Below the pieces are notes generated by a model. It was not told the origin of the DNA. It made no database searches and saw only the letters and a list, made by a program, of their open reading frames with translations. Positions 1 to 6,529 of a stretch of 11,326 bases of DNA are shown piece by piece; position 1 is the first letter of the stretch; the number at the start of each line of letters is the position of its first letter. The stretch comes from Oscillospiraceae bacterium (lineage in GTDB: Bacteria > Bacillota > Clostridia > Oscillospirales > Acutalibacteraceae): assembly GCA_902782805.1 (NCBI GenBank), contig CACZON010000187.1:1-11326 (forward strand), written 5' to 3'. The translations under genes were made by a program, and so were the position numbers.

Positions 1-30
1 CGCGAGCGAAATATCCTTTTTCCTTCTCAC

Positions 31-78
31 GCCGATTACGCGAAAGTGAAAAAAGCCGATTACGCGGAGGTAAAATCC
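31..78. repeat. Imperfect 24-bp tandem duplication at the mazF 3' end
   Basis: The 12-mer GCCGATTACGCG occurs at 31-42 and again at 55-66, exactly 24 bases apart, and the following 12 bases of each unit are partly similar. The repeat spans the mazF stop codon (60-62), so the downstream copy looks like a duplicated gene end with a second in-frame TAA. It is probably a small local duplication with no coding role. No terminator hairpin is evident between base 1 and the mazF stop. Confidence 0.6.
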
Positions 79-464
79 TCCCGGGCAGCGTACAGCGCCT
101 GCTGCGGCTCCTGGCGCGGCGAAGGGAGGCCGAAAGAGACCGAAAGCGCTTCGTCGACGCGCCGAAGGTCGCTTTCATCGAGTTTTCCCATCCGTTCGCG
201 CAGGCGGTGTTTGTCGATCGTGCGGATCTGCTCGAGCAAAACGATCGAATTGCGCGTCAGGCCGGTTTTTCCCGGCAGGAGCCGGATATGGGTTGGAAGG
301 TCGTTTTTTCCCGACCGGCTGGTGATCGCCGCGGCGATCACCGTAGGGGAAAATCGGTTGCCGATATCATTCTGGACGATCAGGACCGGACGCATCCCGC
401 CCTGCTCGGAGCCGACGACGGGGCTGAGATCGGCGTAATAGATCTCTCCGCGTTTAACGTTCAT
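60..464 (-). CDS. mazF: MazF/NdoA (PemK family) mRNA interferase toxin
   Basis: This 134-residue protein belongs to the PemK/MazF family of sequence-specific endoribonucleases, which cut single-stranded mRNA in the cytoplasm and are normally held inactive by a MazE-type antitoxin. The N-terminal MNVKRGEIYYADLSPVVGSE, then QGG-M-R25-P, the NDIGNRFSPT stretch, Thr48 in AAAITS, and LLEQIRTIDKHRL closely follow Bacillus NdoA. Arg25 and Thr48 match the known catalytic pair. The ATG at 462-464 has GGAG ten bases upstream. The reading frame stays open further upstream but loses all family similarity, so the longer form is rejected. An extra tail of about 18 residues follows the usual family end (near FGL), making it longer than the roughly 116-residue Bacillus protein. 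A terminator at 691-721 separates it from the upstream lipoprotein gene. No antitoxin gene is visible beside it, although one could lie outside the window. In Bacillus the equivalent toxin gene follows alr and its antitoxin gene. Confidence 0.93.
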   Translation of the reverse strand: MNVKRGEIYYADLSPVVGSEQGGMRPVLIVQNDIGNRFSPTVIAAAITSRSGKNDLPTHIRLLPGKTGLTRNSIVLLEQIRTIDKHRLRERMGKLDESDLRRVDEALSVSFGLPSPRQEPQQALYAAREDFTSA

Positions 465-471
465 GTAGTTC

Positions 472-568
472 ACGCTCCGTATCTTTGCGAGGTTTCTTTT
501 GATTCTATTGTTGCCGCGGAGCGTCCTCTTTAATCGCACAAAACCGGATTTTTTCGTTTTGCTCCGCG
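472..568 (-). promoter_or_regulatory. mazF leader with mutually exclusive inverted repeats
   Basis: The region of about 225 bases between mazF and the terminator at 691-721 holds no credible gene. In the minus-strand transcript three short segments can pair: A (561-568, CGCGGAGC), B (515-524, containing GCTCCGCG and ACGCTCCG) and C (472-479, CGGAGCGT). B can pair with A or with C over 8 bp, but not both, because the two uses share bases 517-522. Segment C contains the GGAG ribosome binding site of mazF, so B-C pairing would mask translation and A-B pairing would free it. The pairings are seen directly; the switching role is inference, and 8-bp matches can arise by chance in GC-rich DNA. Confidence 0.35.
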
Positions 569-573
569 TTTTC

Positions 574-603
574 ATTCTATGAAGCGCCGGAAAAACGGGT
601 GAA
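574..603 (-). promoter_or_regulatory. Weak candidate promoter for mazF
   Basis: On the minus strand TTCACC (598-603) is followed after 18 bases by TAGAAT (574-579). Matches to the sigma-A consensus are partial. Its position is reasonable because a terminator lies upstream at 691-721, so mazF needs its own promoter. Transcription would begin near 567, about 100 bases before the mazF start. Confidence 0.3.
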
Positions 604-690
604 TCCGCCCCATGAACTTCTGCTTGAACGGCCGGCGAAAAAGCTGCGTTAAGTTTTGTAATGCGAAAGGAAGCGGTGAAAACCGACGCA

Positions 691-721
691 AAAAAAGCTG
701 CGGCAGGCGCCGCAGCTTTTT
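691..721 (-). terminator. Rho-independent terminator after the lipoprotein gene
   Basis: A perfect 8-bp GC stem (697-704 with 709-716) around a 4-base loop is extended by five A-T pairs, and on the minus strand it ends in a run of six or more T. It begins nine bases past the lipoprotein stop at 730. The flanking A and T runs make it potentially bidirectional. It separates the nnrD-lipoprotein unit from mazF. Confidence 0.9.
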
Positions 722-729
722 CGGGGAAA

Positions 730-1320
730 TCAGTCTTTTTCCGTTTCATCGTTTGAAAGCGCCTCCTCCGGGCGTTCCCCGGCGCTTTCTTCAGAGGTTT
801 CGTCAACGCGTTTTCCGGAGTTTTCCGCTTCCTCTCGCTCCTCCCGCGGCGCAAACTCGGCGGATACGCCCCCGAGCGTCAGGCGGGAGATCGCGCCGGT
901 CTCGCCGGTCTCGATCGAGAACGCCTCGCCGGAAGCGGTATGGCCGGAAAAGCCCGCTTCTTCGCGCGAAAGCGCCTGCGTGTTCGAGGCGGCTTCGATC
1001 GCCGCAAAGAGCTCCGGCAGGCAGAAGCGCGAGAGCAGGTCTCCCGAATAGGAAAGCGTGCCGAACTGCGTTTTGTCGCCCGCGGCGGTATGCCGCACGC
1101 GCAGACCGGAGAAAGCTTCCGGGGCGGTCAGGGTAAAGAGGAACACGCCGTTTTCTCCGGCGCTCAAAAGCCCGGAGATTTCCTGCTCGCCGCAGCGGAT
1201 TTTGACCGCGCGGCGATCAAAAACGGTTTCTGGGAAGGCCGGCGGCTTCGCCTGCGTATTCCCGCAGCCCGCAAACAGCAGCAGAAAGAGCAGGGAAAGC
1301 GCCGCCGCAGCTTTTTTCAA
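730..1320 (-). CDS. Small lipoprotein of unknown function
   Basis: A 196-residue predicted lipoprotein. The N terminus has two lysines, a run of Ala/Leu/Phe and the lipobox LFAGC at about residues 15-19, so it should be processed by signal peptidase II and anchored at Cys19 on the outer face of the membrane. The mature part (about 25-165) looks like a beta-rich domain, and the last 30 residues are a Glu/Ser-rich acidic tail. I do not recognise a family; a LolA-like or DUF-type lipoprotein fold is possible but not shown. The start is TTG (1318-1320). It is forced because an in-frame TGA, the same TGA that ends nnrD, sits two codons upstream; a GAGAG stretch about ten bases before the TTG is a weak ribosome binding site. 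The 6-base gap to nnrD indicates cotranscription and probably translational coupling. A terminator follows. Confidence 0.8.
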   Translation of the reverse strand: MKKAAAALSLLFLLLFAGCGNTQAKPPAFPETVFDRRAVKIRCGEQEISGLLSAGENGVFLFTLTAPEAFSGLRVRHTAAGDKTQFGTLSYSGDLLSRFCLPELFAAIEAASNTQALSREEAGFSGHTASGEAFSIETGETGAISRLTLGGVSAEFAPREEREEAENSGKRVDETSEESAGERPEEALSNDETEKD

Positions 1321-1326
1321 TCGGCA

Positions 1327-2844
1327 TCATCTCTCAATTTTCCCGAAAACCTCCGGCAGCGTTTCGATCAGATCAGAGGGCAGCATCGCCGTCTGGGAAA
1401 GCCGTTCGGCGCAGAGATCGCCCGCAAAACCGTGGAGATACGCGCCGATCGCCGCCGCGGGGAACGGTTCGATCCCCTGCGCGAGCAGCGCGCCGATCAT
1501 CCCGGCAAGGACGTCGCCGCTGCCGCCTTTCGCCATTCCGGGGTTGCCCGTGGGATTGAGGCAGAATTCCCCCTGCGGCGAAGCGATCACGGTCCCGCTG
1601 CCTTTGAGCACGCAGACCGCGTCGAATTCCTTTGCGATCTTTCGCGCTGCGGCGCGCCGGTCGGCCTGGACCGCAGCGGGTTCCGTTTTGAGCAGCCGCG
1701 CCGCTTCTCTGGGATGCGGGGTCAGAACGAGCGGAGTTTTTCGTAATTTCAGTATATCTATATGCCGCGCGATCAGATTTATGCCGTCCGCGTCGAGAAC
1801 GACGGGGCCTGCCGCGTAATGAAGCACCGACTGGAGCGCATCGCGCGCCGCTTCGCTCTGAGAAAGTCCGCACCCGATCAGCACCGCGTTCGCGCGCCGT
1901 GCCGCCGCCGCGACCGGCGAGAGATCGTCTCTTTCGTAAAGGCAGAAGACCGCCTCGGGCAGCGCCGGCGCCAGAACGGGGTAAAGCTCCTTCGACACCG
2001 CGAGCTCCGCAAGACCGACGCCGCAGCGCTGCGCGGCTTTCACCGCCATCATCGCCGCGCCGGCCATCCCGAAGCTCCCCGCAAGCGCGAAGAGCCGCCC
2101 GTAGGTTCCTTTGTGGCTCTCGGCCGCGCGCGGTTTCCGGCACGCTTTGATCTCATCGAGGCTAAGGACCTCGTATCCCTCGTAATCTGCCGCGTCCCGC
2201 GGGTCGATCCCGACCGGCAGAACGACGCATTCTCCGCAGAAGCCGCGTGATTTCGGAAGGACGTGGGCCGGCTTTTTCGCCGTAAAGGCCGCGGTCAGAT
2301 CCGCCTTGAAGGCGTCCTGCGCCGCGTCGCCGCTGTCGGCGGCTATGCCGCTCGGCAGATCGAGCGCAAGCTTCTTCGCCGGGCTTTCGTTCATTTTCCG
2401 GAACAGCGGACGCAAACCTTCCGGCAGCTCGCCGCGGAATCCGAAGCCGAAGACGCCGTCGACCAGAATATCCGCCCGAAAGACCGCTTCAAGCGCCTGC
2501 GGCGCGTTTTCGCCGTAACGGATCACGGGGATCTCCTTCGGCAGGCGTTCGAACGCCGCGCGCGCAAGCTCCGTTTTCGGCGTTTCCTCCGCGCCGAAGG
2601 CAAGGATCACGGCGGTATCCGCGCCGGCTTCACAGAGCTTTCCGGCGCAGACGAATCCGTCGCCGCCGTTGTTGCCGCTGCCGCAGACGACCGCGGCCTT
2701 TTTTCCGGAGAGCGCGAACCGTTCGCCGAGCAGCGCCGCCGCGCCGGCGCCCGCGCGCTCCATCATTTCGGCAAGCGTGATCTTCCCCGCCGCCGCGGTG
2801 TCCGCTTCGAGCGCCTTCATCCCCGATTTTGTCAGAATCCTCAT
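1327..2844 (-). CDS. nnr: Bifunctional NAD(P)H-hydrate epimerase / ADP-dependent NAD(P)H-hydrate dehydratase
   Basis: A 505-residue metabolite-repair enzyme that restores hydrated NADH and NADPH. The YjeF_N epimerase domain (about 1-215) interconverts the R and S hydrates and carries the GSGNNGGDGF nucleotide-binding motif at about 55-64. The C-terminal ribokinase-like dehydratase domain (about 225-500) removes water from the S form using ADP. Its marks are KGTYGRLFALAGS near 245, VLKGSGTV near 410, and GNPGMAKGGSGDVLAG ending near 448, which includes the catalytic Asp. Length and domain order match the fused form common in Firmicutes. The ATG at 2842-2844 has GGAGG five bases upstream. In Bacillus relatives this gene often lies between acpS and alr, near mazEF; here mazF is near but alr and acpS are not. 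A terminator stands only 36 bases upstream with no clear promoter between, so expression may depend on readthrough. Confidence 0.95.
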   Translation of the reverse strand: MRILTKSGMKALEADTAAAGKITLAEMMERAGAGAAALLGERFALSGKKAAVVCGSGNNGGDGFVCAGKLCEAGADTAVILAFGAEETPKTELARAAFERLPKEIPVIRYGENAPQALEAVFRADILVDGVFGFGFRGELPEGLRPLFRKMNESPAKKLALDLPSGIAADSGDAAQDAFKADLTAAFTAKKPAHVLPKSRGFCGECVVLPVGIDPRDAADYEGYEVLSLDEIKACRKPRAAESHKGTYGRLFALAGSFGMAGAAMMAVKAAQRCGVGLAELAVSKELYPVLAPALPEAVFCLYERDDLSPVAAAARRANAVLIGCGLSQSEAARDALQSVLHYAAGPVVLDADGINLIARHIDILKLRKTPLVLTPHPREAARLLKTEPAAVQADRRAAARKIAKEFDAVCVLKGSGTVIASPQGEFCLNPTGNPGMAKGGSGDVLAGMIGALLAQGIEPFPAAAIGAYLHGFAGDLCAERLSQTAMLPSDLIETLPEVFGKIER

Positions 2845-2879
2845 CGTTTCCTCCCCGGCCTTTGCAAAGCCGTTTTTTC

Positions 2880-2915
2880 AAAAAACGCCCTGCCTCAAAA
2901 AAAGCAGAGCGTTTT
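2880..2915 (-). terminator. Rho-independent terminator after the DUF6106-like gene
   Basis: On the minus strand a 12-bp stem (2904-2915 with 2882-2893, one G-T wobble) around a T-rich 10-base loop is followed by six T. It begins 14 bases beyond the stop at 2930. The next minus-strand gene starts at 2844. Confidence 0.85.
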
Positions 2916-2929
2916 GCGTTGTGATACGG

Positions 2930-3472
2930 TTATCTGCCGAACGTTTCGACGCGCACCTGGCGCGGCAGGAACTCGCGGATCGAATCGAGCACGCGCTCGT
3001 TGGGATCGAAGAACAGCAGGAACGTACCGCCGCCCTTTTTCTCGCCCAGCATATACCAGGAATCTTCCGAAACGCCGTCTGCGCTGACCCCGGCGTAGTA
3101 TTTCTCGCCGACGCTGCGCTGCGAAAGCGCGGGATAATTGGAGTCGGTCAGTCTGCCCATTTCGAAGGTGTTTTTCACGTCGAAGGACACCACGCGTTTC
3201 CTGCGCGAGCGGTCGATGATCTTATCGACGGTCAGATCGCCGTTCGTAAAGCTGTACTCGAATTCCAGGCTCCTAAAGCGGATCAGCTTATAGGCGCCGA
3301 ACACGACGCCGCCGATCAGCAGAACGAACAGCATTCCGGTATAATGGGTAAAGAGGAAATCAAAAATGCACGCGAAAACAAGAATGATCCCCAGAAGGCA
3401 GACGCCCGTCATGATGAGATAATCCTTCGCGCCCAGTTTGCGTTTGATCATTTGCTCGATAAAGGTATCCAA
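2930..3472 (-). CDS. Two-helix membrane protein, probably DUF6106 family
   Basis: A 180-residue protein of unknown function. After a short basic N-terminal segment (MDTFIEQMIKRKLGAKD) there are two hydrophobic segments, at about 18-41 and 44-65, followed by a soluble domain with alternating beta-like strands and basic patches (RSRRKR near 94). The C-terminal segment FLLFFDPNERVLDSIREFLP resembles the end of small PH-like domains. The layout resembles, from memory, clostridial proteins labelled DUF6106. The start is TTG (3470-3472), preceded by a G-rich ribosome binding site (GGGGGGA). An in-frame ATG at 3541 is rejected because it lies upstream of the extended -10 promoter at 3507-3515 and adds a segment without family character. 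It is probably transcribed alone, between argS and its own terminator. Confidence 0.75.
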   Translation of the reverse strand: MDTFIEQMIKRKLGAKDYLIMTGVCLLGIILVFACIFDFLFTHYTGMLFVLLIGGVVFGAYKLIRFRSLEFEYSFTNGDLTVDKIIDRSRRKRVVSFDVKNTFEMGRLTDSNYPALSQRSVGEKYYAGVSADGVSEDSWYMLGEKKGGGTFLLFFDPNERVLDSIREFLPRQVRVETFGR

Positions 3473-3506
3473 AGAAGTCCCCCCGTTTTTCGTTTTCTTT
3501 TCGTTT

Positions 3507-3515
3507 ATTGTATCA
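3507..3515 (-). promoter_or_regulatory. Extended -10 promoter for the DUF6106-like gene
   Basis: The minus strand reads TGATACAAT, an extended -10 element (TG-N-TACAAT), with no good -35 at 16-18 bases. Transcription would start near 3500, giving a leader of about 27 bases. This supports the TTG start at 3472. Confidence 0.5.
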
Positions 3516-3574
3516 TGCATTTTTTCCGGCTGCATGAACAAACGGTTCTTTTTTTCAATTCCGTCCGCTGTCTG

Positions 3575-5269
3575 TTACATCGTTTCGGGCGCGGTGATTT
3601 TGAACATCCGCAGAACGTTGCCGATCACGGTGCGCGCGGCGACGCAGAGCGCAAGGCGCGCGTGCATCAGGCCGTCTTCTTCGCCCTTGACGCGGCAGGC
3701 GTTGTAGAACTTATGGAAAAGCGTTGCCAGATTGACGACGTAGCGTGTGATGCGCGCGGGGTCGTAATCCTGCGCCGCGGCGACGATCTCGCCGGTAAAG
3801 GCGGCCAGATGGCGCAGCAGCTCGGTCTCTTCACCCGCGGTCAGCTTCGAAAGCTCCTCGTCGGTGCATTCGCGGTATTCGATCCCGTCGCGCGCGAGGG
3901 CCTTGAGGATGCTGCAGATGCGCGCGTTGGCGTACTGAACGTAATAGACCGGGTTCTGGGCATCCTGCGAAACGGCAAGTCCGAGGTCGAAATCCATCGG
4001 GACGCTCGCTTCGCGCATATTGAAGAGGAAGCGGGCCGCGTCGACGGGCACCTCGTCGAGCAGATCGGCAAGCTGGATCGCCTTTCCGGTGCGCTTGCTC
4101 ATCTTCTCGGGGACGCCGTCGCGCATCAGACGCACGAGCTGCATCAGAACGACGTCGAGCCGGTCCGGATCGAAGCCGACCGCCGAAAGCGCGCCCTTCA
4201 TCCGGGCCACGTGGCCGTGATGATCCGCGCCCCAGACGTTGATGCACTTTTCGAATCCGCGCAGAAATTTATTCCGGTGATAGGCGATATCCGCGGCAAA
4301 ATAGGTCGGGTTGCCGTTCTGGCGGACGAGCACCTCGTCCTTTTCGGCGCCGAAGCGCATCGCGTTGTACCAGAGGGCGCCGTCCTTTTCGTAGGTGAAG
4401 CCTTTGTCCTTCAAAATCCGGATCGTCTCGGCAAGCTCGCCGTCGTTGTGAAGCGTGCTCTCGAGGAACCAGAGATCGTAATGAATGCGGTATTTTTCCA
4501 TATCGCGCTTCATTTTTTCGATGTTGAGCGGCAGCGCAAAGGCGACGAGCGCCGCGCGGCGCTCCGCCTCGGATTTTTCGAGATATTCGCGGCCGTATTT
4601 TTCGGCGAACTGCTCGGCGCGCTCGATGATATCGGCGCCGTGGTAGCTGTCTTCGGGCAGCTCGGGGGCGTTTTCGCCCTCGAAGATCTGGCGGTAGCGG
4701 ATCTCAAGCGAAAGCGCGAATTTGTCGATCTGATTGCCGGCGTCGTTGACGTAGAACTCGCGCCAGACGTCGTATCCGGCGGCTTCGAGGACCGCGGCGA
4801 GGCAGTCGCCCAGCGCGCCGCCGCGCGCGTTGCCCATATGCATCGGGCCGGTCGGGTTCGCGGAGACGAATTCGACCATGTACTTTTTCCCGCCGCCGAA
4901 ATCGCTGCGGCCGTACGCTTCGCCGAGGGCGAGAACGTCGCGCAGGATATCGCTGTAGAATTTCCGCGAAAGGAAGAAATTCATAAATCCGGGGCCGGCG
5001 ATCTCCGCCTTTTCAAAATAGGTTCCCGAAAGATCGAGGTTTTTCAGAATGATTTCCGCGATTTTGCGCGGCGGCTGACGGAAGGCGCGCGCGCAGGCCA
5101 TCGCCGCGTTGCAGGCGTAGTCGCCGTGGGCGCGGTCGGCCGGGATCTCAACGCCGATCTCCGGCAGCGCGGCGTTCGCCGCAAGCTCTCCCTGCTCCAT
5201 CGCTTTCGAAAGCGCGGCCTTTACCGCCTCGCGCAGTGAATTTTCCGTATTCCATACGATTTTAGACAT
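3575..5269 (-). CDS. argS: Arginyl-tRNA synthetase
   Basis: A 564-residue class I synthetase that charges tRNA-Arg with arginine using ATP in the cytoplasm. The Arg-specific N-terminal domain occupies about 1-120. The signature SANPTGPMHMGNARGG follows, with the HIGH-type motif as HMGN at 144-147. The KMSKR loop is at 389-393, YYVQYANARICSIL at about 442-455, and a helical DALR anticodon-binding domain ends in the typical ITAPETM. Length is normal for the family and all signatures are intact. The ATG (5267-5269) has GGAGG nine bases upstream and overlaps the end of ywiB by 8 bases, which implies coupling. The pairing ywiB-argS also occurs in Bacillus. No convincing terminator follows its stop; 102 bases separate it from the next CDS, whose promoter lies in that gap. 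Confidence 0.98.
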   Translation of the reverse strand: MSKIVWNTENSLREAVKAALSKAMEQGELAANAALPEIGVEIPADRAHGDYACNAAMACARAFRQPPRKIAEIILKNLDLSGTYFEKAEIAGPGFMNFFLSRKFYSDILRDVLALGEAYGRSDFGGGKKYMVEFVSANPTGPMHMGNARGGALGDCLAAVLEAAGYDVWREFYVNDAGNQIDKFALSLEIRYRQIFEGENAPELPEDSYHGADIIERAEQFAEKYGREYLEKSEAERRAALVAFALPLNIEKMKRDMEKYRIHYDLWFLESTLHNDGELAETIRILKDKGFTYEKDGALWYNAMRFGAEKDEVLVRQNGNPTYFAADIAYHRNKFLRGFEKCINVWGADHHGHVARMKGALSAVGFDPDRLDVVLMQLVRLMRDGVPEKMSKRTGKAIQLADLLDEVPVDAARFLFNMREASVPMDFDLGLAVSQDAQNPVYYVQYANARICSILKALARDGIEYRECTDEELSKLTAGEETELLRHLAAFTGEIVAAAQDYDPARITRYVVNLATLFHKFYNACRVKGEEDGLMHARLALCVAARTVIGNVLRMFKITAPETM

Positions 5270-5690
5270 CCCGTTTTGCCTCCCTCACGGTGATCGATAA
5301 TTCGTTTTTGCTCGTAAAGCCGGAATTGATATCGAGCGTATAGCGGATCTTCAGATCCCCGCCCCGGCAGCCGAGGGTCGAGGTGATCTCGTCGGTAAAA
5401 ACGCCGAGCATCAGGTTGCCGAAGCCGGTATCGAATTCGCCGTAATTGCGCGCGCCTTTTTCGAGGATCAGGCGCGTGGAATCGCCGGTATGCATCATTT
5501 CGACGCGGTCCGGCTCGACCTTGACGACCGAAGTGACGACGGGTCCGCCGCCTTCGCCGTATTCACGGTAGGCAATGACCTGTTTTCCGTTCTCGTTTTT
5601 GTAGGAGCCGTAGGTCGTGAGATTGATCTCGCCGAGGTCTCCGTCGTATTCCTGCTTTCCGGAAATGGAAATCAAATAGTTTTCAAGCAT
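5262..5690 (-). CDS. ywiB: DUF1934 (YwiB-like) beta-barrel protein
   Basis: A 142-residue protein matching the DUF1934/YwiB family, small calycin-like beta-barrels of unknown function. Supporting features are the opening strand YLISISGKQ, the central TYGSYKNENGKQVIAYREYGEGG, the middle strands VKVEPDRVEMMHTGDSTRLILEKG, and the closing YTLDINSGFTSKNELSITV pattern, with about eight alternating strands. There is no signal peptide or membrane segment. The ATG (5688-5690) has GGAGAG four bases upstream. It sits between murI (15-base gap) and argS (8-base overlap) in one operon. The gene order matches Bacillus ywiB-argS, which supports the family call more than any single motif does. Confidence 0.88.
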   Translation of the reverse strand: MLENYLISISGKQEYDGDLGEINLTTYGSYKNENGKQVIAYREYGEGGGPVVTSVVKVEPDRVEMMHTGDSTRLILEKGARNYGEFDTGFGNLMLGVFTDEITSTLGCRGGDLKIRYTLDINSGFTSKNELSITVREAKRDV

Positions 5691-5705
5691 GTTTCTCTCC
5701 AGAAT

Positions 5706-6521
5706 TCAATAATCATCGATGGCGACCCATTCCACCGGGCCTTCCACCGGCGCGCCGAGACAGGCGCGCGCGTTTTCACGGAATCCTTCCACACTGTCGC
5801 TGACAAAATACTGCGCCGCGCCTTCTCCCGCCTCACGCAGAAGCCCGCGCTCGCGCAGCGTTTGCGCGCAGTAGAGCGCCGCTTCCCGGCCGCTGTTGAT
5901 CAGAGCGACGCCGGGACCCATAAAATCGCCGATCGCCCCGGCCAAAAGCGGATAATGCGTACAGCCGAGGATCAGCGTATCGATTTCTTTTTCCCGCAGA
6001 CCGGCGAGATATTCCTTCATCGTCTCTTTGACGAGCGGATCGTCCCGCTTCGTATGGCGGTTTTCGACCAGCGGAACGAACAGCGGGCAGGCACGGGAGA
6101 AGATCTCCGCGTCCGGACAGGAGGCCTTGAGCAGCCGCTCGTAGGCGCCGCTGCGGATCGTCGCCGGCGTTCCGATCACGCCGATGCGCCGGTTTTTCGT
6201 CTCGCGGATCGCGGCGGCGGCGGTCGGCTTGAGGACGCCGGAATAGAGCACGCCGCAGGTTTCGCCGATCTCGCCGGCGGCGGAGCTGACCGTTCCGCAG
6301 GCGGCAAGGATCATCTTGACGTTCTTCGTTTTTAAAAAGTCGATATCCTGCCGGGCATATTTTCGTAAAATCTCCGGACTTTTCGTCCCGTAAGGAACGC
6401 GGCCGGTATCGCCGAAATAGACGATATTCTCGCGCGGGAGGACCTTCTGCAGCTCCACCACGGCGGTCAGGCCGCCCATTCCGGAATCGAAAACCCCGAT
6501 CGGTCGGTTATCCATAAACAC
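5706..6521 (-). CDS. murI: Glutamate racemase
   Basis: A 271-residue enzyme that converts L-glutamate to the D-glutamate used by MurD in peptidoglycan synthesis. The N terminus has IGVFDSGMGGLT with the early catalytic-site Asp, followed by VYFGDTGRVPYG. The first catalytic Cys75 is in ACGTVSS and the second, Cys187, in LGCTHYPLL. Most family members have Asn after the first Cys (ACNT); here it is Gly, an unusual feature at a conserved position. The start is taken as GTG (6519-6521), six bases after AAGG; an ATG two codons later (6513-6515) is also possible but less well spaced. It follows ddl by 8 bases, so the operon links D-Glu and D-Ala-D-Ala supply. Confidence 0.95.
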   Translation of the reverse strand: MFMDNRPIGVFDSGMGGLTAVVELQKVLPRENIVYFGDTGRVPYGTKSPEILRKYARQDIDFLKTKNVKMILAACGTVSSAAGEIGETCGVLYSGVLKPTAAAAIRETKNRRIGVIGTPATIRSGAYERLLKASCPDAEIFSRACPLFVPLVENRHTKRDDPLVKETMKEYLAGLREKEIDTLILGCTHYPLLAGAIGDFMGPGVALINSGREAALYCAQTLRERGLLREAGEGAAQYFVSDSVEGFRENARACLGAPVEGPVEWVAIDDY

Positions 6522-6529
6522 TCACAACC

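Noticed and set aside
465..854. N-terminal extension of mazF to 264 residues
   Set aside because: It would run through the terminator and into the lipoprotein gene; the added residues are Arg/Lys-rich noise, and the family start MNVKRGE has its own ribosome binding site.
940..1819. Overlapping plus-strand frames opposite nnr and the lipoprotein
   Set aside because: Low-complexity Arg/Ala-rich shadows of the minus-strand genes with no motifs.
3530..3574. Terminator for argS
   Set aside because: The A/T runs after argS lack a convincing stem; I could not support a hairpin there.
2669..5239. An 856-codon open frame on the plus strand
   Set aside because: It lies antisense to nnr, the DUF6106-like gene and argS, spanning three genes and their gaps. 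It has no family similarity and no ribosome binding site; high GC and codon bias of the real genes explain the lack of stops.
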